Of a stretch of DNA of 64,000 nt, positions 6,067 through 13,841 are shown piece by piece. The stretch comes from Streptomyces alanosinicus. Its GTDB lineage: Bacteria > Actinomycetota > Actinomycetes > Streptomycetales > Streptomycetaceae. Location of the stretch: contig NZ_BMVG01000029.1 of NCBI RefSeq assembly GCF_014650595.1, positions 1 to 64,000 on the forward strand, read 5' to 3'. The notes beneath the pieces are model-generated. The model ran no database searches, was not told the origin of the DNA, and was given only the letters and a program-made list of their open reading frames with translations. Position 1 is the first letter of the stretch; every line of letters begins with the position of its first letter. A program made the position numbers and the translations under genes.

Positions 6067-7220
6067 CCCACCTCAACGGGCTTTCGGTGAGCACTTCGCC
6101 GGACCGCCGGGTCATCGGCCGTGACCTCGTAGTGCAGGGACAGGTGCTGCGCCCTAAGCCTCCTGGGCGGTCCTGGCCGGTGCCGACGAAGAACGGGCTG
6201 AAGCTGCGGGTGCTGCTGCATCCGGGCCAGACTCCGGCCCCGTACTTTGCGGCGGCCCAAGCTATGGAGCACGCCTGGCACGTGCACGGAGTACGGGTCA
6301 CCTCTCCCCGTCGAGGACAGGTGGTCATCCATGTCACGGCTCTTGATCCTCTGACCGGTGAGGTCCCGTTCGCCCGTGCGCCGGCTCCGACGCTGCTGTC
6401 GGCGGACGTGGGCCGTATCGAGGATGGCGAACCCTGGCTGGTCGACCTGCGGCGCGTGCCTCACTGGCTGGTCACAGGGGCCACGCAGTCCGGTAAGTCG
6501 TCACTGTTGGCGGCGCTGGTCCTCGGGCTGGCGCCTCAGCCGGTCGGCTTGGTCGGCATCGACTGCAAGGGCGGTATGGAACTGGGCCTGTTCGGCGGCC
6601 GGCTCTCGGCGCTGGCCACCGACCGGACACAGGCGGTCGGACTGTTGTCCGGCGTGGTCGACGAGATCCAGGCGCGCATGCGAGTCTGCCGTGAGGCGGG
6701 CAAGCGGACCATCTGGGACCTGCCCGAACATCTGCGGCCGGTGCCCCTCGTCGTGATCGTGGACGAGCTGGCAGAGCTGTACCTCACCGACGGCTCTCGC
6801 GAGTCGAAAGACGAGACGGAGCAGTGCGGAACACTGCTGCTGCGCGTCGCACAGCTCGGTGCGGCACTCGGCGTCCACCTGGTCGTCGCCGGACAGCGGG
6901 TCGGCTCCGACATAGGCCCAAGGGTCACCACACTCCGCGCCCAACTGGGCGGACGCGTCGCCCACCGCGCTCATGACGCAGCGTCAGCCGAGATGACCTT
7001 GGGTGACATCAACCCGGACGCCGTGATCACCGCCCAGAACATCACCGAGGACGAACAGGGCGTCGCCGTGGTCGCCATGGGCGGCCGGTGGATGCGCGCC
7101 CGGTCCCGCCTCGTCACCACTGTCGATGCGGCCTCGATTGCCCGGATGGACCCCCCGGCGGACCCGTTCCTGACACAGCCGCACCCCGTGAATTTCGTGA
7201 AAGGAGGTGCAGCAGCATGA
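6054..7220 (+). CDS. FtsK/SpoIIIE-type DNA translocase for conjugation (TraB-like)
   Basis: About 388 residues from GTG 6054; ATG 6000 and GTG 6087 are in-frame alternatives and the start is not certain. The core is an FtsK/SpoIIIE ATPase: Walker A GATQSGKSSLL near residue 143, Walker B VPLVVIVDELAEL, a sensor-like GVHLVVAGQRVGSDIG, and the downstream strand AVVAMGGRWMRARS. Proteins of this kind move double-stranded DNA between hyphae as a single-component conjugation motor (TraB/TraSA). No N-terminal membrane helices are obvious, so anchoring may rely on the small membrane proteins encoded on either side. A perfect AAGGAGG near its end serves the next gene, with an ATGA overlap. Confidence 0.85.
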   Translation: MAPLTHLNGLSVSTSPDRRVIGRDLVVQGQVLRPKPPGRSWPVPTKNGLKLRVLLHPGQTPAPYFAAAQAMEHAWHVHGVRVTSPRRGQVVIHVTALDPLTGEVPFARAPAPTLLSADVGRIEDGEPWLVDLRRVPHWLVTGATQSGKSSLLAALVLGLAPQPVGLVGIDCKGGMELGLFGGRLSALATDRTQAVGLLSGVVDEIQARMRVCREAGKRTIWDLPEHLRPVPLVVIVDELAELYLTDGSRESKDETEQCGTLLLRVAQLGAALGVHLVVAGQRVGSDIGPRVTTLRAQLGGRVAHRAHDAASAEMTLGDINPDAVITAQNITEDEQGVAVVAMGGRWMRARSRLVTTVDAASIARMDPPADPFLTQPHPVNFVKGGAAA

Positions 7221-7408
7221 CGCAAAACGAAATGTGGGCCATCGACGCCTTCCTGTTCCTGTACGTTGTCCTGATCGCGCGATCCCGGGAAATCAAGTGG
7301 TATCAGGCAACCCTGATTTCCTTGTTCGGATTCCTGCTGGCAGGAACCCCGTTCTCCTATCCCGCCTGGGAGATCGTCAAGATCCTCGGAAGCCTATTTT
7401 TCGGCTGA
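7217..7408 (+). CDS. Small membrane protein after the translocase
   Basis: A 63-residue protein whose ATG overlaps the translocase stop (ATGA), with AAGGAGG at 7201-7207. Two hydrophobic segments are visible: about residues 8-22 (IDAFLFLYVVLIA) and 30-60 (YQATLISLFGFLLAGTPFSY, then WEIVKILGSLFF). It is therefore a probable two-pass membrane protein. Its position, coupled to the TraB-like gene, fits a spread (Spd) or mating-bridge component, but no sequence family was recognised. Confidence 0.6.
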   Translation: MTQNEMWAIDAFLFLYVVLIARSREIKWYQATLISLFGFLLAGTPFSYPAWEIVKILGSLFFG

Positions 7409-7480
7409 CCCCGAAAAGGAACCACAGGGGAAGGCTGCGCTGAACCCGTAGCTGAGTCAAGCAAAGACGGAGCTGAACCC

Positions 7481-8962
7481 ATGAATGCCGCGCCTATCTA
7501 CCACGAAAGGGGGCCTCCCATGTTTCCGATATCAGATAAGGCGCGGCGCTCGGTCCTCGATGAGCCTGAGCGTCTGCGCCTTCTTTCTTCTACCGAGCGG
7601 GACCTTATCCGTCTCGTTCACGAACCCGGATACTCTCGCTGGCTCGAACAGATCACATCCATAGGCGGGTGCGCTCACCCGATCTATCTCGCAGGACACA
7701 CAACGACCCACGACGTGGCCACGGGTGAAGTGCTGCGGCACTACGACACCAGCGGTGAACCCGGCGGCCGGATGCCTGTGCGCTGCCGCAACCGACGAGA
7801 GACGCGCTGCGAGCCGTGTTCCTACCTCCACGCCGGCGATACCTTCCACCTGGTCCGTGCCGGCCTCCTGGGCGGCAAGGGAGTAGCGGAAGGAGTCCAG
7901 CGTCACCCCCGGCTCTTCGTCACCCTGACTGCCCCCTCATTCGGCGCCGTACACGGAGCCTTTGACGGCGCCGTATGCCGTCCCCGCCGAGATGGCGGTG
8001 TCTGCGAACACGGGCGGCCTGCCGGCTGCGGTCAACGACACACCGAGAACGATCCAGCGGTGGGACAGCCGCTGTGCAGGGACTGCTACGACTACGCCGG
8101 ACACGTGCTCTGGCACGCCTCGGCGGGCAAGCTCTGGAATCGCTATTGCCACATGCTCCGCCGGCACCTGGCAACGGCCGTAGGAATCACACAAACCCGT
8201 CTGCGGGAACACCTGACGCTGTCGTTCGCCAAGGTCGCCGAGTACCAGAAGCGGGGCGCTGTTCACTTCCACGCGGTCGTACGCCTCGACGGGCCCGACG
8301 GCCCTTCCTCGCCCCCGCCTTTGTGGGCGACAACTGACCTGCTCTCAGATGCCGTTCGGTCGGCTGCCGACCAAATAGAGGTGCATACCCCGTATTCCCC
8401 GGCAACCGGTGAGCGGGTCATCAAGTGGGGGAAGCAACTCGACGTTCACGCGATCCGTAGCGACGCATTTACCGAATCATCGGCCATGACGGATAGCGCC
8501 GTTGCGGCCTACGTCGCCAAATACGTATCCAAGAGCGTCGGCGACTCGGGCGGCATCGACTACCGAATACAGGACGTCGACAGCATCCGCCTTGCACCAG
8601 TGAATGCCCACCTGCGGGCGCTTATGGCCACGTCCTGGCGCCTGGGCGGCCTGCCAGAGCTGGAGGGGCTGAACCTGCGGGCCTGGGCCCACACGCTTGG
8701 CTACCGGGGCCATGTGCTCACCAAATCACGTCAGTACTCCACCACTTACGGGGAGCTGCGCGCGGTGCGGGCGGACTACCAGGGCGGCGGCGCGCTCGCC
8801 TTGGAGGACCGAGAGACCGTCACGGAATCAGCCTGGCGCTATGTCGGCTCGGGGCACTCGCCGGCAGAAGCGGACATTGCATACGGCATAGCCGAAGACC
8901 TAGCGAACCTACGGAAACTCAGAAAGGAAATGATAGCTGAGGGGTGGAGGTATGCCGCGTAA
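7481..8962 (+). CDS. Rolling-circle replication initiator (RepSA-like)
   Basis: 493 residues from ATG 7481 (GGAG 8 nt upstream); ATG 7520, with AAAGGGGG before it, is equally plausible and gives 480. Features fit RepSA-type initiators of AICEs: Cys-rich ligands in the N-terminal half (CRNRRETRCEPCSYLHAGD, later CGQRH and CRDCYDY), an HUH-like His motif AVHFHAVVRLDG near residue 261, and a tyrosine motif AAYVAKYVSKSV near residue 344. The tyrosine would nick the double-strand origin and start replication of the excised circle before transfer. The gene follows the transfer operon by 72 bp and overlaps the next small ORF by 11 bp. Confidence 0.85.
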   Translation: MNAAPIYHERGPPMFPISDKARRSVLDEPERLRLLSSTERDLIRLVHEPGYSRWLEQITSIGGCAHPIYLAGHTTTHDVATGEVLRHYDTSGEPGGRMPVRCRNRRETRCEPCSYLHAGDTFHLVRAGLLGGKGVAEGVQRHPRLFVTLTAPSFGAVHGAFDGAVCRPRRDGGVCEHGRPAGCGQRHTENDPAVGQPLCRDCYDYAGHVLWHASAGKLWNRYCHMLRRHLATAVGITQTRLREHLTLSFAKVAEYQKRGAVHFHAVVRLDGPDGPSSPPPLWATTDLLSDAVRSAADQIEVHTPYSPATGERVIKWGKQLDVHAIRSDAFTESSAMTDSAVAAYVAKYVSKSVGDSGGIDYRIQDVDSIRLAPVNAHLRALMATSWRLGGLPELEGLNLRAWAHTLGYRGHVLTKSRQYSTTYGELRAVRADYQGGGALALEDRETVTESAWRYVGSGHSPAEADIAYGIAEDLANLRKLRKEMIAEGWRYAA

Positions 8963-9098
8963 CGGCGATGGTAATCCCCTGATCCCTCTCGAAGAGTGGG
9001 TGAAGCGGGAGCTGGAGAAGCTCCCGCCCTTCTCGGAAGAACAGGACCGAGAACTCCGGCAAATCCTCGGCCTGTCTGACGTCACCTACGAGGAATGA
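8952..9098 (+). CDS. 48-residue charged protein between rep and integrase
   Basis: ATG 8952 lies inside the rep 3' end, directly after GGGTGGAGG, and TGA is at 9096-9098. The product is acidic and helical: IPLEEWVKRELEKLPPFSEE, then DRELRQILGLSDVTYEE. Similar short ORFs follow rep on many Streptomyces elements, in the place occupied by xis in pSAM2; their function is unknown to me. It ends 17 bp inside the convergent integrase gene. A part in excision is a positional inference only, as serine integrases need a directionality factor and none is otherwise visible. Confidence 0.6.
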   Translation: MPRNGDGNPLIPLEEWVKRELEKLPPFSEEQDRELRQILGLSDVTYEE

Positions 9099-10728
9099 CC
9101 TTCAGTAGATTCGGATCGAAGGGAGCTCGCCTGGATCGCCCTTCAGGTAGAGGCGCGATGATAACGGCTCGAATGATCTTGGCTATGGCCATCCTTTTTT
9201 GAGTCAGGTCCATGGGTGGAATTCCCTTCTTGGGATTTCCGTACCAGCGCGAACGGTCCCACCCATTGAAGGCATTACTTTCGGCCACAGCTACGGCGTG
9301 CTCTTCCCGATCTTGTTCAAGCCCCTTGATTTTATCGTCAAGGTCGGGGAGTAGGTCATAGAACGTCTCATCGCTAATGTCGCCTTCCATCCATTTGGAT
9401 GAGAGGGACTTTTTCTTTTCCAGGATGGAAGCGAGGAGTTCCGCCCCATCCCAGGAATCCACCTTCTTGGGGACGGCCTTGTACCTCGCTTCTAGGGCTG
9501 CAACTACCAAGGCTTCGAGGTGCGCGTCAACCTCTTTCCCGCTCCTGGCTACGCCTCCACACCCAATCTCGGTGCAGACGTATTCATGCATATCTGGATC
9601 GCTCTTGGTCGGGCGGCGGGTCCCCCCGATCTTTGTGTTGCATACGACGTCAATCGGGATGTTCCCGCAGCGGAGGAACCCGCTAAAGAGGTATTTCCTA
9701 GCTCGACCTTCAGGCGGACCAGGATTCTTTCCCCCGCCATTGGTTAGCCTACTTCCCGTCTTGGCGCCTCTCTGCTTCGAGAGGTTGCAGATGTATCGCC
9801 ACTCATCCGGGGTGCCTATGGTTTCCCATTTGCCGACAATCGGCTTTCCGTCCTTGTCGACAACCAGTTTCCCTCTGATCTGGCGGTAGCCGTAGTTAGT
9901 GGCATTAGTCAGGTATTGGCGTACGGTCTCACCGGACCAATCTGCGCCGCTTGCTCCTTTGATCCCCTTCTCGCGCAAGTGAATTGCAATCGTCTTCCAC
10001 GCTGCCCCTGCCATGGCCCATTCCTTCATCCTGATAGCCCAGGGGCTCTCTTCAGGGCACAGCTTTTCGTTAACCTTGCGTCCCTTCAAAGGGTCCTGGG
10101 CAAGGTAACCGAAACGGCGACGGCCGCCGGGGGTAGTTCCGTCCTGTGCGCGACGGCTGATGTTTCGCTTGATGCGCTCCTTGGTCTTGGACACCTCTCC
10201 TTCGGATACCCCCGAGTTCACCAGGCCCACGATGTGGCCGCCGGTGCTTGAGATGTCGTAGACCTTGCCTCGCTCGATAAAGACCCCGTCATCGGCGGTG
10301 ATGACGGCGCGCCGAAACCTGATGTAGTCCTCTGGGAGGCGCCAAACCCGTTCGTGCTCCTGGGCCACGATGGCTTGGACAGGGAATCCCTCGGGGACCT
10401 TGCGGTGAAGTAGAGCCTTCGTCATCTCCAGGAAGGAGGGGCGGGTTATGTCAGGGTCGGCAGCGGTGATGTTGTTGTCTTCATAGAAGCGCACGATGGC
10501 TATGCCGTGCTCGCCTGCAACTTCCTGGTTGCCCTCGTGCTGGTGCCGGACACCTCGGCCCTTCTCCTTGGTCAAGGCTTGCGTGGTCGACCTGACGGCC
10601 TGGTCCCCGCTGATCCTGGCGTAGTCGATCCCCGGTATACGGCCGTTGAGCCATTCCTCAAACGTGCGGCCTTGCTGGAGCGCTGTCACAAGCTCCGGGT
10701 TGAGGTAGCTGCGAGAGCTGCCGGCCAT
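9082..10728 (-). CDS. Large serine integrase of the element
   Basis: The 548-residue protein starts at ATG 10728 after AAGGGGAGGG. The N-terminal resolvase domain has IDYARISGDQ with the nucleophile at Ser40, plus RFYEDNNITA and AIVAQEHERVWR. The recombinase domain (about 190-300) includes GRRRFGYL, AIRMKEWAMAG and KGASGADWSGETVRQYLTN. A zinc ribbon with CG...C...CTEIGCGG (about 355-405) and a coiled coil (AELLASILEKKKS and onward) follow, as in phiC31-type enzymes. It inserts the element at an attachment site by strand exchange through a Ser-DNA link. It is adjacent to the junction at about 10829 in the host CBS gene. GC content is visibly lower than in the flanking chromosome. Confidence 0.95.
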   Translation of the reverse strand: MAGSSRSYLNPELVTALQQGRTFEEWLNGRIPGIDYARISGDQAVRSTTQALTKEKGRGVRHQHEGNQEVAGEHGIAIVRFYEDNNITAADPDITRPSFLEMTKALLHRKVPEGFPVQAIVAQEHERVWRLPEDYIRFRRAVITADDGVFIERGKVYDISSTGGHIVGLVNSGVSEGEVSKTKERIKRNISRRAQDGTTPGGRRRFGYLAQDPLKGRKVNEKLCPEESPWAIRMKEWAMAGAAWKTIAIHLREKGIKGASGADWSGETVRQYLTNATNYGYRQIRGKLVVDKDGKPIVGKWETIGTPDEWRYICNLSKQRGAKTGSRLTNGGGKNPGPPEGRARKYLFSGFLRCGNIPIDVVCNTKIGGTRRPTKSDPDMHEYVCTEIGCGGVARSGKEVDAHLEALVVAALEARYKAVPKKVDSWDGAELLASILEKKKSLSSKWMEGDISDETFYDLLPDLDDKIKGLEQDREEHAVAVAESNAFNGWDRSRWYGNPKKGIPPMDLTQKRMAIAKIIRAVIIAPLPEGRSRRAPFDPNLLKVIPRR

Positions 10729-10840
10729 GTCCCTCCCCTTCGTCTGTACTGGTCACCTGCGGTGATCAGCCCCCGACCATGGTCGCCAAGCGGTCTGGGA
10801 TCTGACTACCGGTTTACAGATTGACTTAGACGAGTGGATG
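10729..10840. other. Element/chromosome junction (att site) in the cystathionine beta-synthase gene
   Basis: The host coding frame becomes recognisable at GAC GAG TGG ATG GCC (10829 on), coding DEWMADYGFLEDEG, a segment normally inside cystathionine beta-synthase. Sequence immediately to the left (TTTACAGATTGACTTA) does not encode the expected upstream residues. The crossover should therefore lie near 10826-10837. A near-palindrome, TGGTCACC-TGC-GGTGATCA (10750-10768), lies between it and the integrase start and may be an arm of the site or an integrase operator. The exact core dinucleotide cannot be fixed from one junction. Confidence 0.75.
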
Positions 10841-11296
10841 GCCGACTACGGCTTCCTGGAGGACGAGGGCCCGAGCGCCCGCGTCGCCGATGTCCTCAGC
10901 CACAAGGCGGGCGACGTCATCCCCTCCCTCGTGCACATGCACCCCGAGGAGACCGTCGGCCAGGCCATCGAGGTGCTGCGCGAGTACGGCGTCTCGCAGA
11001 TGCCGGTCGTCAAGCCGGGCGCGGGACACCCGGACGTGATGGCCGCCGAGGTCGTCGGTTCCGTGGTGGAACGGGAGCTGCTGGACGCCCTGTTCAACAA
11101 GCGCGCGTCCCTCGACGACCCGCTGGAGAAGCACATGTGCGCCCCGCTGCCCCAGGTCGGCTCCGGCGAGCCGGTCGGCGACCTGATGTCCGTGCTCGGC
11201 TCGGCCGACGCGGCGATCGTCCTGGTCGAGGGCAAGCCGACCGGTGTGGTCAGCCGGCAGGACCTGCTGGCCTTCCTGGCCAAGGGCGGCAAGTAG
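10829..11296 (+). pseudogene. Cystathionine beta-synthase, 3' remnant (CBS domains)
   Basis: The open frame encodes about 155 residues of the C-terminus of cystathionine beta-synthase, the PLP enzyme of transsulfuration. Two CBS domains are visible: VIPSLVHMHPEETVGQAIEV...GVSQMPVVKPG, and VGDLMSVLGSADAAIVLVEG...GVVSRQDLLAFL. The whole PLP catalytic domain is missing because the integrative element joins at the 5' edge. ATG 10838 is the first start codon in frame but has no clear ribosome site, so translation is doubtful. The 5' part should lie at the other end of the element, outside the window. Confidence 0.85.
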
Positions 11297-11590
11297 GGGC
11301 GGCAGGCAGGGCGGCAGGCAAGGGGCCGCACATGCCGGCGAACCCCCGGTGAACTGGTGGTTTACGCCGACCACTTGAGGTGAGGCGGGGTTCGCGGAAG
11401 TGGTACGAGCGCGTCACGTGCGCGCAGCACCCGCTTAACACGGATCCGGCACATTAGGGGTGTCGGCAGGGGGGAGCGGCTCTCCGCCCAGGCCGACGCC
11501 GAACGGCGCCAAGGAACCTCCGGAGCGGCTCCCGGACCTCCATGGACGCCACGGACGCGGAGGCCCGGCCCTGACCCGGACCGCGTCCCT

Positions 11591-11645
11591 CGCGGGGACC
11601 GCCGTCGTCCCGCCCCCCGGAAACGGGGGTGCGGCGGTCCCCGCG
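11591..11645. terminator. Large compound stem-loop terminator
   Basis: Perfect 14-bp outer arms CGCGGGGACCGCCG (11591-11604) and CGGCGGTCCCCGCG (11632-11645) enclose a second hairpin, CCCCCGGAAACGGGGG. AAAGTCTTTT follows. It lies between the CBS remnant and the convergent membrane-protein gene. Confidence 0.8.
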
Positions 11646-11647
11646 AA

Positions 11648-11699
11648 AGTCTTTTCCCGGGGCCTTCTTCCGGAGTCTTTTCCCGGAGTCTTCTTCCGG
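11648..11699. repeat. Four tandem 13-bp repeats
   Basis: AGTCTTTTCCCGG, GGCCTTCTTCCGG, AGTCTTTTCCCGG and AGTCTTCTTCCGG follow one another without gaps (11648, 11661, 11674, 11687). The array fills the space between the terminator and the stop codon at 11704. Confidence 0.7.
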
Positions 11700-11703
11700 G
11701 ACG

Positions 11704-12150
11704 TCAGCCGTCGGACTCCGTGCGCCGCCGGCCGGAGAGGATCTCCGGGTTGGTGCGCACGGCCTGGGCCGCGTTGACACCGACGATGCCGGCCCAGGTC
11801 GCCACCATCCCGGTCATCCCTCCGAAGGCGCCGCTGATGGCCGTCAGCGGCACGGCGAGGACCAGCGAGACGATGGCGAACCCGAAGCGCTCCGGCCAGC
11901 TGTCGGCGTCCTTCGGGCGCCGGGTGCCGCGCGCGGTCGTCATCCGCTGCTCGGCCAGGTGCCGCCGCACCCGGCGGTCCACGGCGTCGTCGATCCGCTG
12001 CTCGACCTTCTCCAGGAAGGAGTCGACCAGCGCGGAGTCGTACTCGGCACCGAGATCCGTGCGGGCCCGCACGGTGGCGTCGAGTTCCTTCCGCAGGTCC
12101 GGGTCCTTCCGCAGATTCAGGCCGGCGTCCCGCGAGTCCAGTGTGCTCAT
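11704..12150 (-). CDS. Hypothetical membrane protein
   Basis: The 148-residue product has a charged cytoplasmic N-terminal half with coiled-coil character (RKDPDLRKELDATVRART, then FLEKVEQRIDDAVDRRVRRHL). It has a C-terminal hydrophobic region, FGFAIVSLVLAVPLTAISGA and GGMTGMVATWAGIVGVNAAQ, forming two membrane helices. No enzyme motif is seen and I do not recognise a named family. It is a single gene, convergent with the truncated CBS gene and divergent from the ammonia-lyase-like gene. The start ATG at 12150 lacks a strong ribosome site, but no better start exists. Confidence 0.65.
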   Translation of the reverse strand: MSTLDSRDAGLNLRKDPDLRKELDATVRARTDLGAEYDSALVDSFLEKVEQRIDDAVDRRVRRHLAEQRMTTARGTRRPKDADSWPERFGFAIVSLVLAVPLTAISGAFGGMTGMVATWAGIVGVNAAQAVRTNPEILSGRRRTESDG

Positions 12151-12320
12151 GCCCCCACCCTAGAAACCACACCCGCCCCGCGCACTGGGGAAAGCCCCCC
12201 TTTCGGGACCGGGCTGCCGGGTCGGGCTGGGTCATGAGACGCCCCTTGCTCGGCTGTATAACGTCATGCAGAGTTCTTGGTGTGTGAATAGTCTGGTGAC
12301 GGGTCGAGGGGAGTCTGGGC

Positions 12321-13841
12321 ATGGTGTCGTCTCGTGCCGTGGATACGTCGCAGCCCGTGCCGTCCGAGCGATCGGCGACCGTGGTCCTCGACGGGTCCGG
12401 ACTCGGTGTCGAGGGTGTCGTACGTCTTGCCGGCGGTGCCGTCCGTCCCGTTGCCGAGGGCGGTGCGATGCGGCGGGTGGAGCGGTCCTGGAGTGCCGCG
12501 CGGCAGATCGCGGCCACCGGGCGGGTCTACGGCCGGTCCACCGGTGTCGGTGCCAACCGGAACGAGGACGTGCCCACCGAGGCCGCCGCCGGGCACGGTC
12601 TGCGGCTGTTGCGCAGCCACGCCGGTGCCATCGGCGAAGAGCTTCCGGCGCGTGAGGTGCGGGCGATGCTCGCCGTCCGCGCCAATCAGCTGCTGGCCGG
12701 CGGTGCCGGGCTGCGGCCCGGGGTGGTCACCGCGCTGTGCGAGGCGCTGGAGAGCGGCGCGTATCCGGTCGTCAACGAGTTCGGTTCCGTCGGTACCGGT
12801 GATATCGCGGCCCTGGCCCAGGTCGGGCTCGCGCTCGCCGGTGAACACCCCTGGCGCGGTGTGGGCGCCCCCGCGCCGCAGCCCCTCGACAACAACGACG
12901 CCCTCGCCCTGATCAGCAGCAACGCCCTCACCCTCGGCCAGTCCGCGCTCGCCCTGCACGAGCTGCGCGGGCTCATCGGCGCCACCCAGGTCGTCGCGGC
13001 GCTGTCCCTGCTCGCCGTCGACGGCTCCCACGAGGCGTACGCCGACCCGGTGCACGCCGCCCGCCCGCACCGGGGCAGCGTCGAGGTGGCCCGGCGGATG
13101 CGCGAGCTGATCGGCGCCGCCGACCGGCCGACCCCGCCGCTCGGCCGGATCCAGGACCCCTACGGCCTGCGCTGTCTGCCCCAGATCCACGGCCCCGCGC
13201 ACGACGCCGCCGATGCCCTGGAGCGGGTGCTGGCCGTGGAGATCAACGCGGCCGCCGAGAACCCGCTCATCGCCGCCGAGGACCTCGCCGCCTACCACCA
13301 CGGCGGCTTCTACGCGGCTCAACTGGCCCTCGCCCTCGACCACTTCAGGCTCGCCGCGACCCAGGTGGCCCGGCTGTCGACATCCCGTCTGTCCACCCTC
13401 AACGAGCCCGCCTACACCCGGCTGCGCCCCTTCCTCGCCGACCACGAGCCGGCCTCCTCGGGGGTGATGATCCTGGAGTACGCGGCCGGCGCGGCCCTCG
13501 GTGATCTGCGGGCCTTCTCCGCGCCCGCCTCGCTCGGCCACGCTGTACTCTCCCGGGGCGTCGAGGAACAGGCCAGCTTCGCCTCGCTCGCCGCGCGGCA
13601 GACCCTGCGCGCGTGCGGTGCGTACCGTCTGGTGGTCGGCTGTGAGCTGGTCGCCGCCGTCCGGGCGCTGCGCCAGCGCGACCTCAGGCCCGACCCCGGG
13701 CTGCCGGCCGGAGCGGCGTTCGCGCTCGCCGAGCCGGTCCTCGACGCCGACCCGGCCGACCGGCCGCTCACGGACGATGTGACGCAGGCGGCCGCACTGC
13801 TCGACCGGTTCACGGACATCTGGAGGGGGAGCGCGTCATGA
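12321..13841 (+). CDS. Ammonia-lyase homologue without the MIO triad
   Basis: 506 residues with the fold signature of histidine/phenylalanine ammonia-lyases: YGRSTGVG (Tyr70 in the usual catalytic place), QDPYGLRCLPQIHG, and VLAVEINAAAENPLI. The normal GSVGASGDLAPLAH, whose Ala-Ser-Gly cyclises to the MIO electrophile, here reads GSVG-T-GDIAALAQ (residues 155-165): the serine is gone and the segment is one residue shorter. LNGTQ is also replaced (LISSNALTLGQ). Deamination by the usual mechanism therefore looks impossible. It could bind histidine or a related compound, or have another activity. ATGA overlap with the following RpiR-type regulator argues for a joint function. True hutH is not in the window. 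Confidence 0.8.
   Translation: MVSSRAVDTSQPVPSERSATVVLDGSGLGVEGVVRLAGGAVRPVAEGGAMRRVERSWSAARQIAATGRVYGRSTGVGANRNEDVPTEAAAGHGLRLLRSHAGAIGEELPAREVRAMLAVRANQLLAGGAGLRPGVVTALCEALESGAYPVVNEFGSVGTGDIAALAQVGLALAGEHPWRGVGAPAPQPLDNNDALALISSNALTLGQSALALHELRGLIGATQVVAALSLLAVDGSHEAYADPVHAARPHRGSVEVARRMRELIGAADRPTPPLGRIQDPYGLRCLPQIHGPAHDAADALERVLAVEINAAAENPLIAAEDLAAYHHGGFYAAQLALALDHFRLAATQVARLSTSRLSTLNEPAYTRLRPFLADHEPASSGVMILEYAAGAALGDLRAFSAPASLGHAVLSRGVEEQASFASLAARQTLRACGAYRLVVGCELVAAVRALRQRDLRPDPGLPAGAAFALAEPVLDADPADRPLTDDVTQAAALLDRFTDIWRGSAS

Noticed and set aside
10729..10840. tRNA gene as integration target
   Set aside because: No tRNA-like cloverleaf is seen; the junction clearly lies in the coding sequence of cystathionine beta-synthase.
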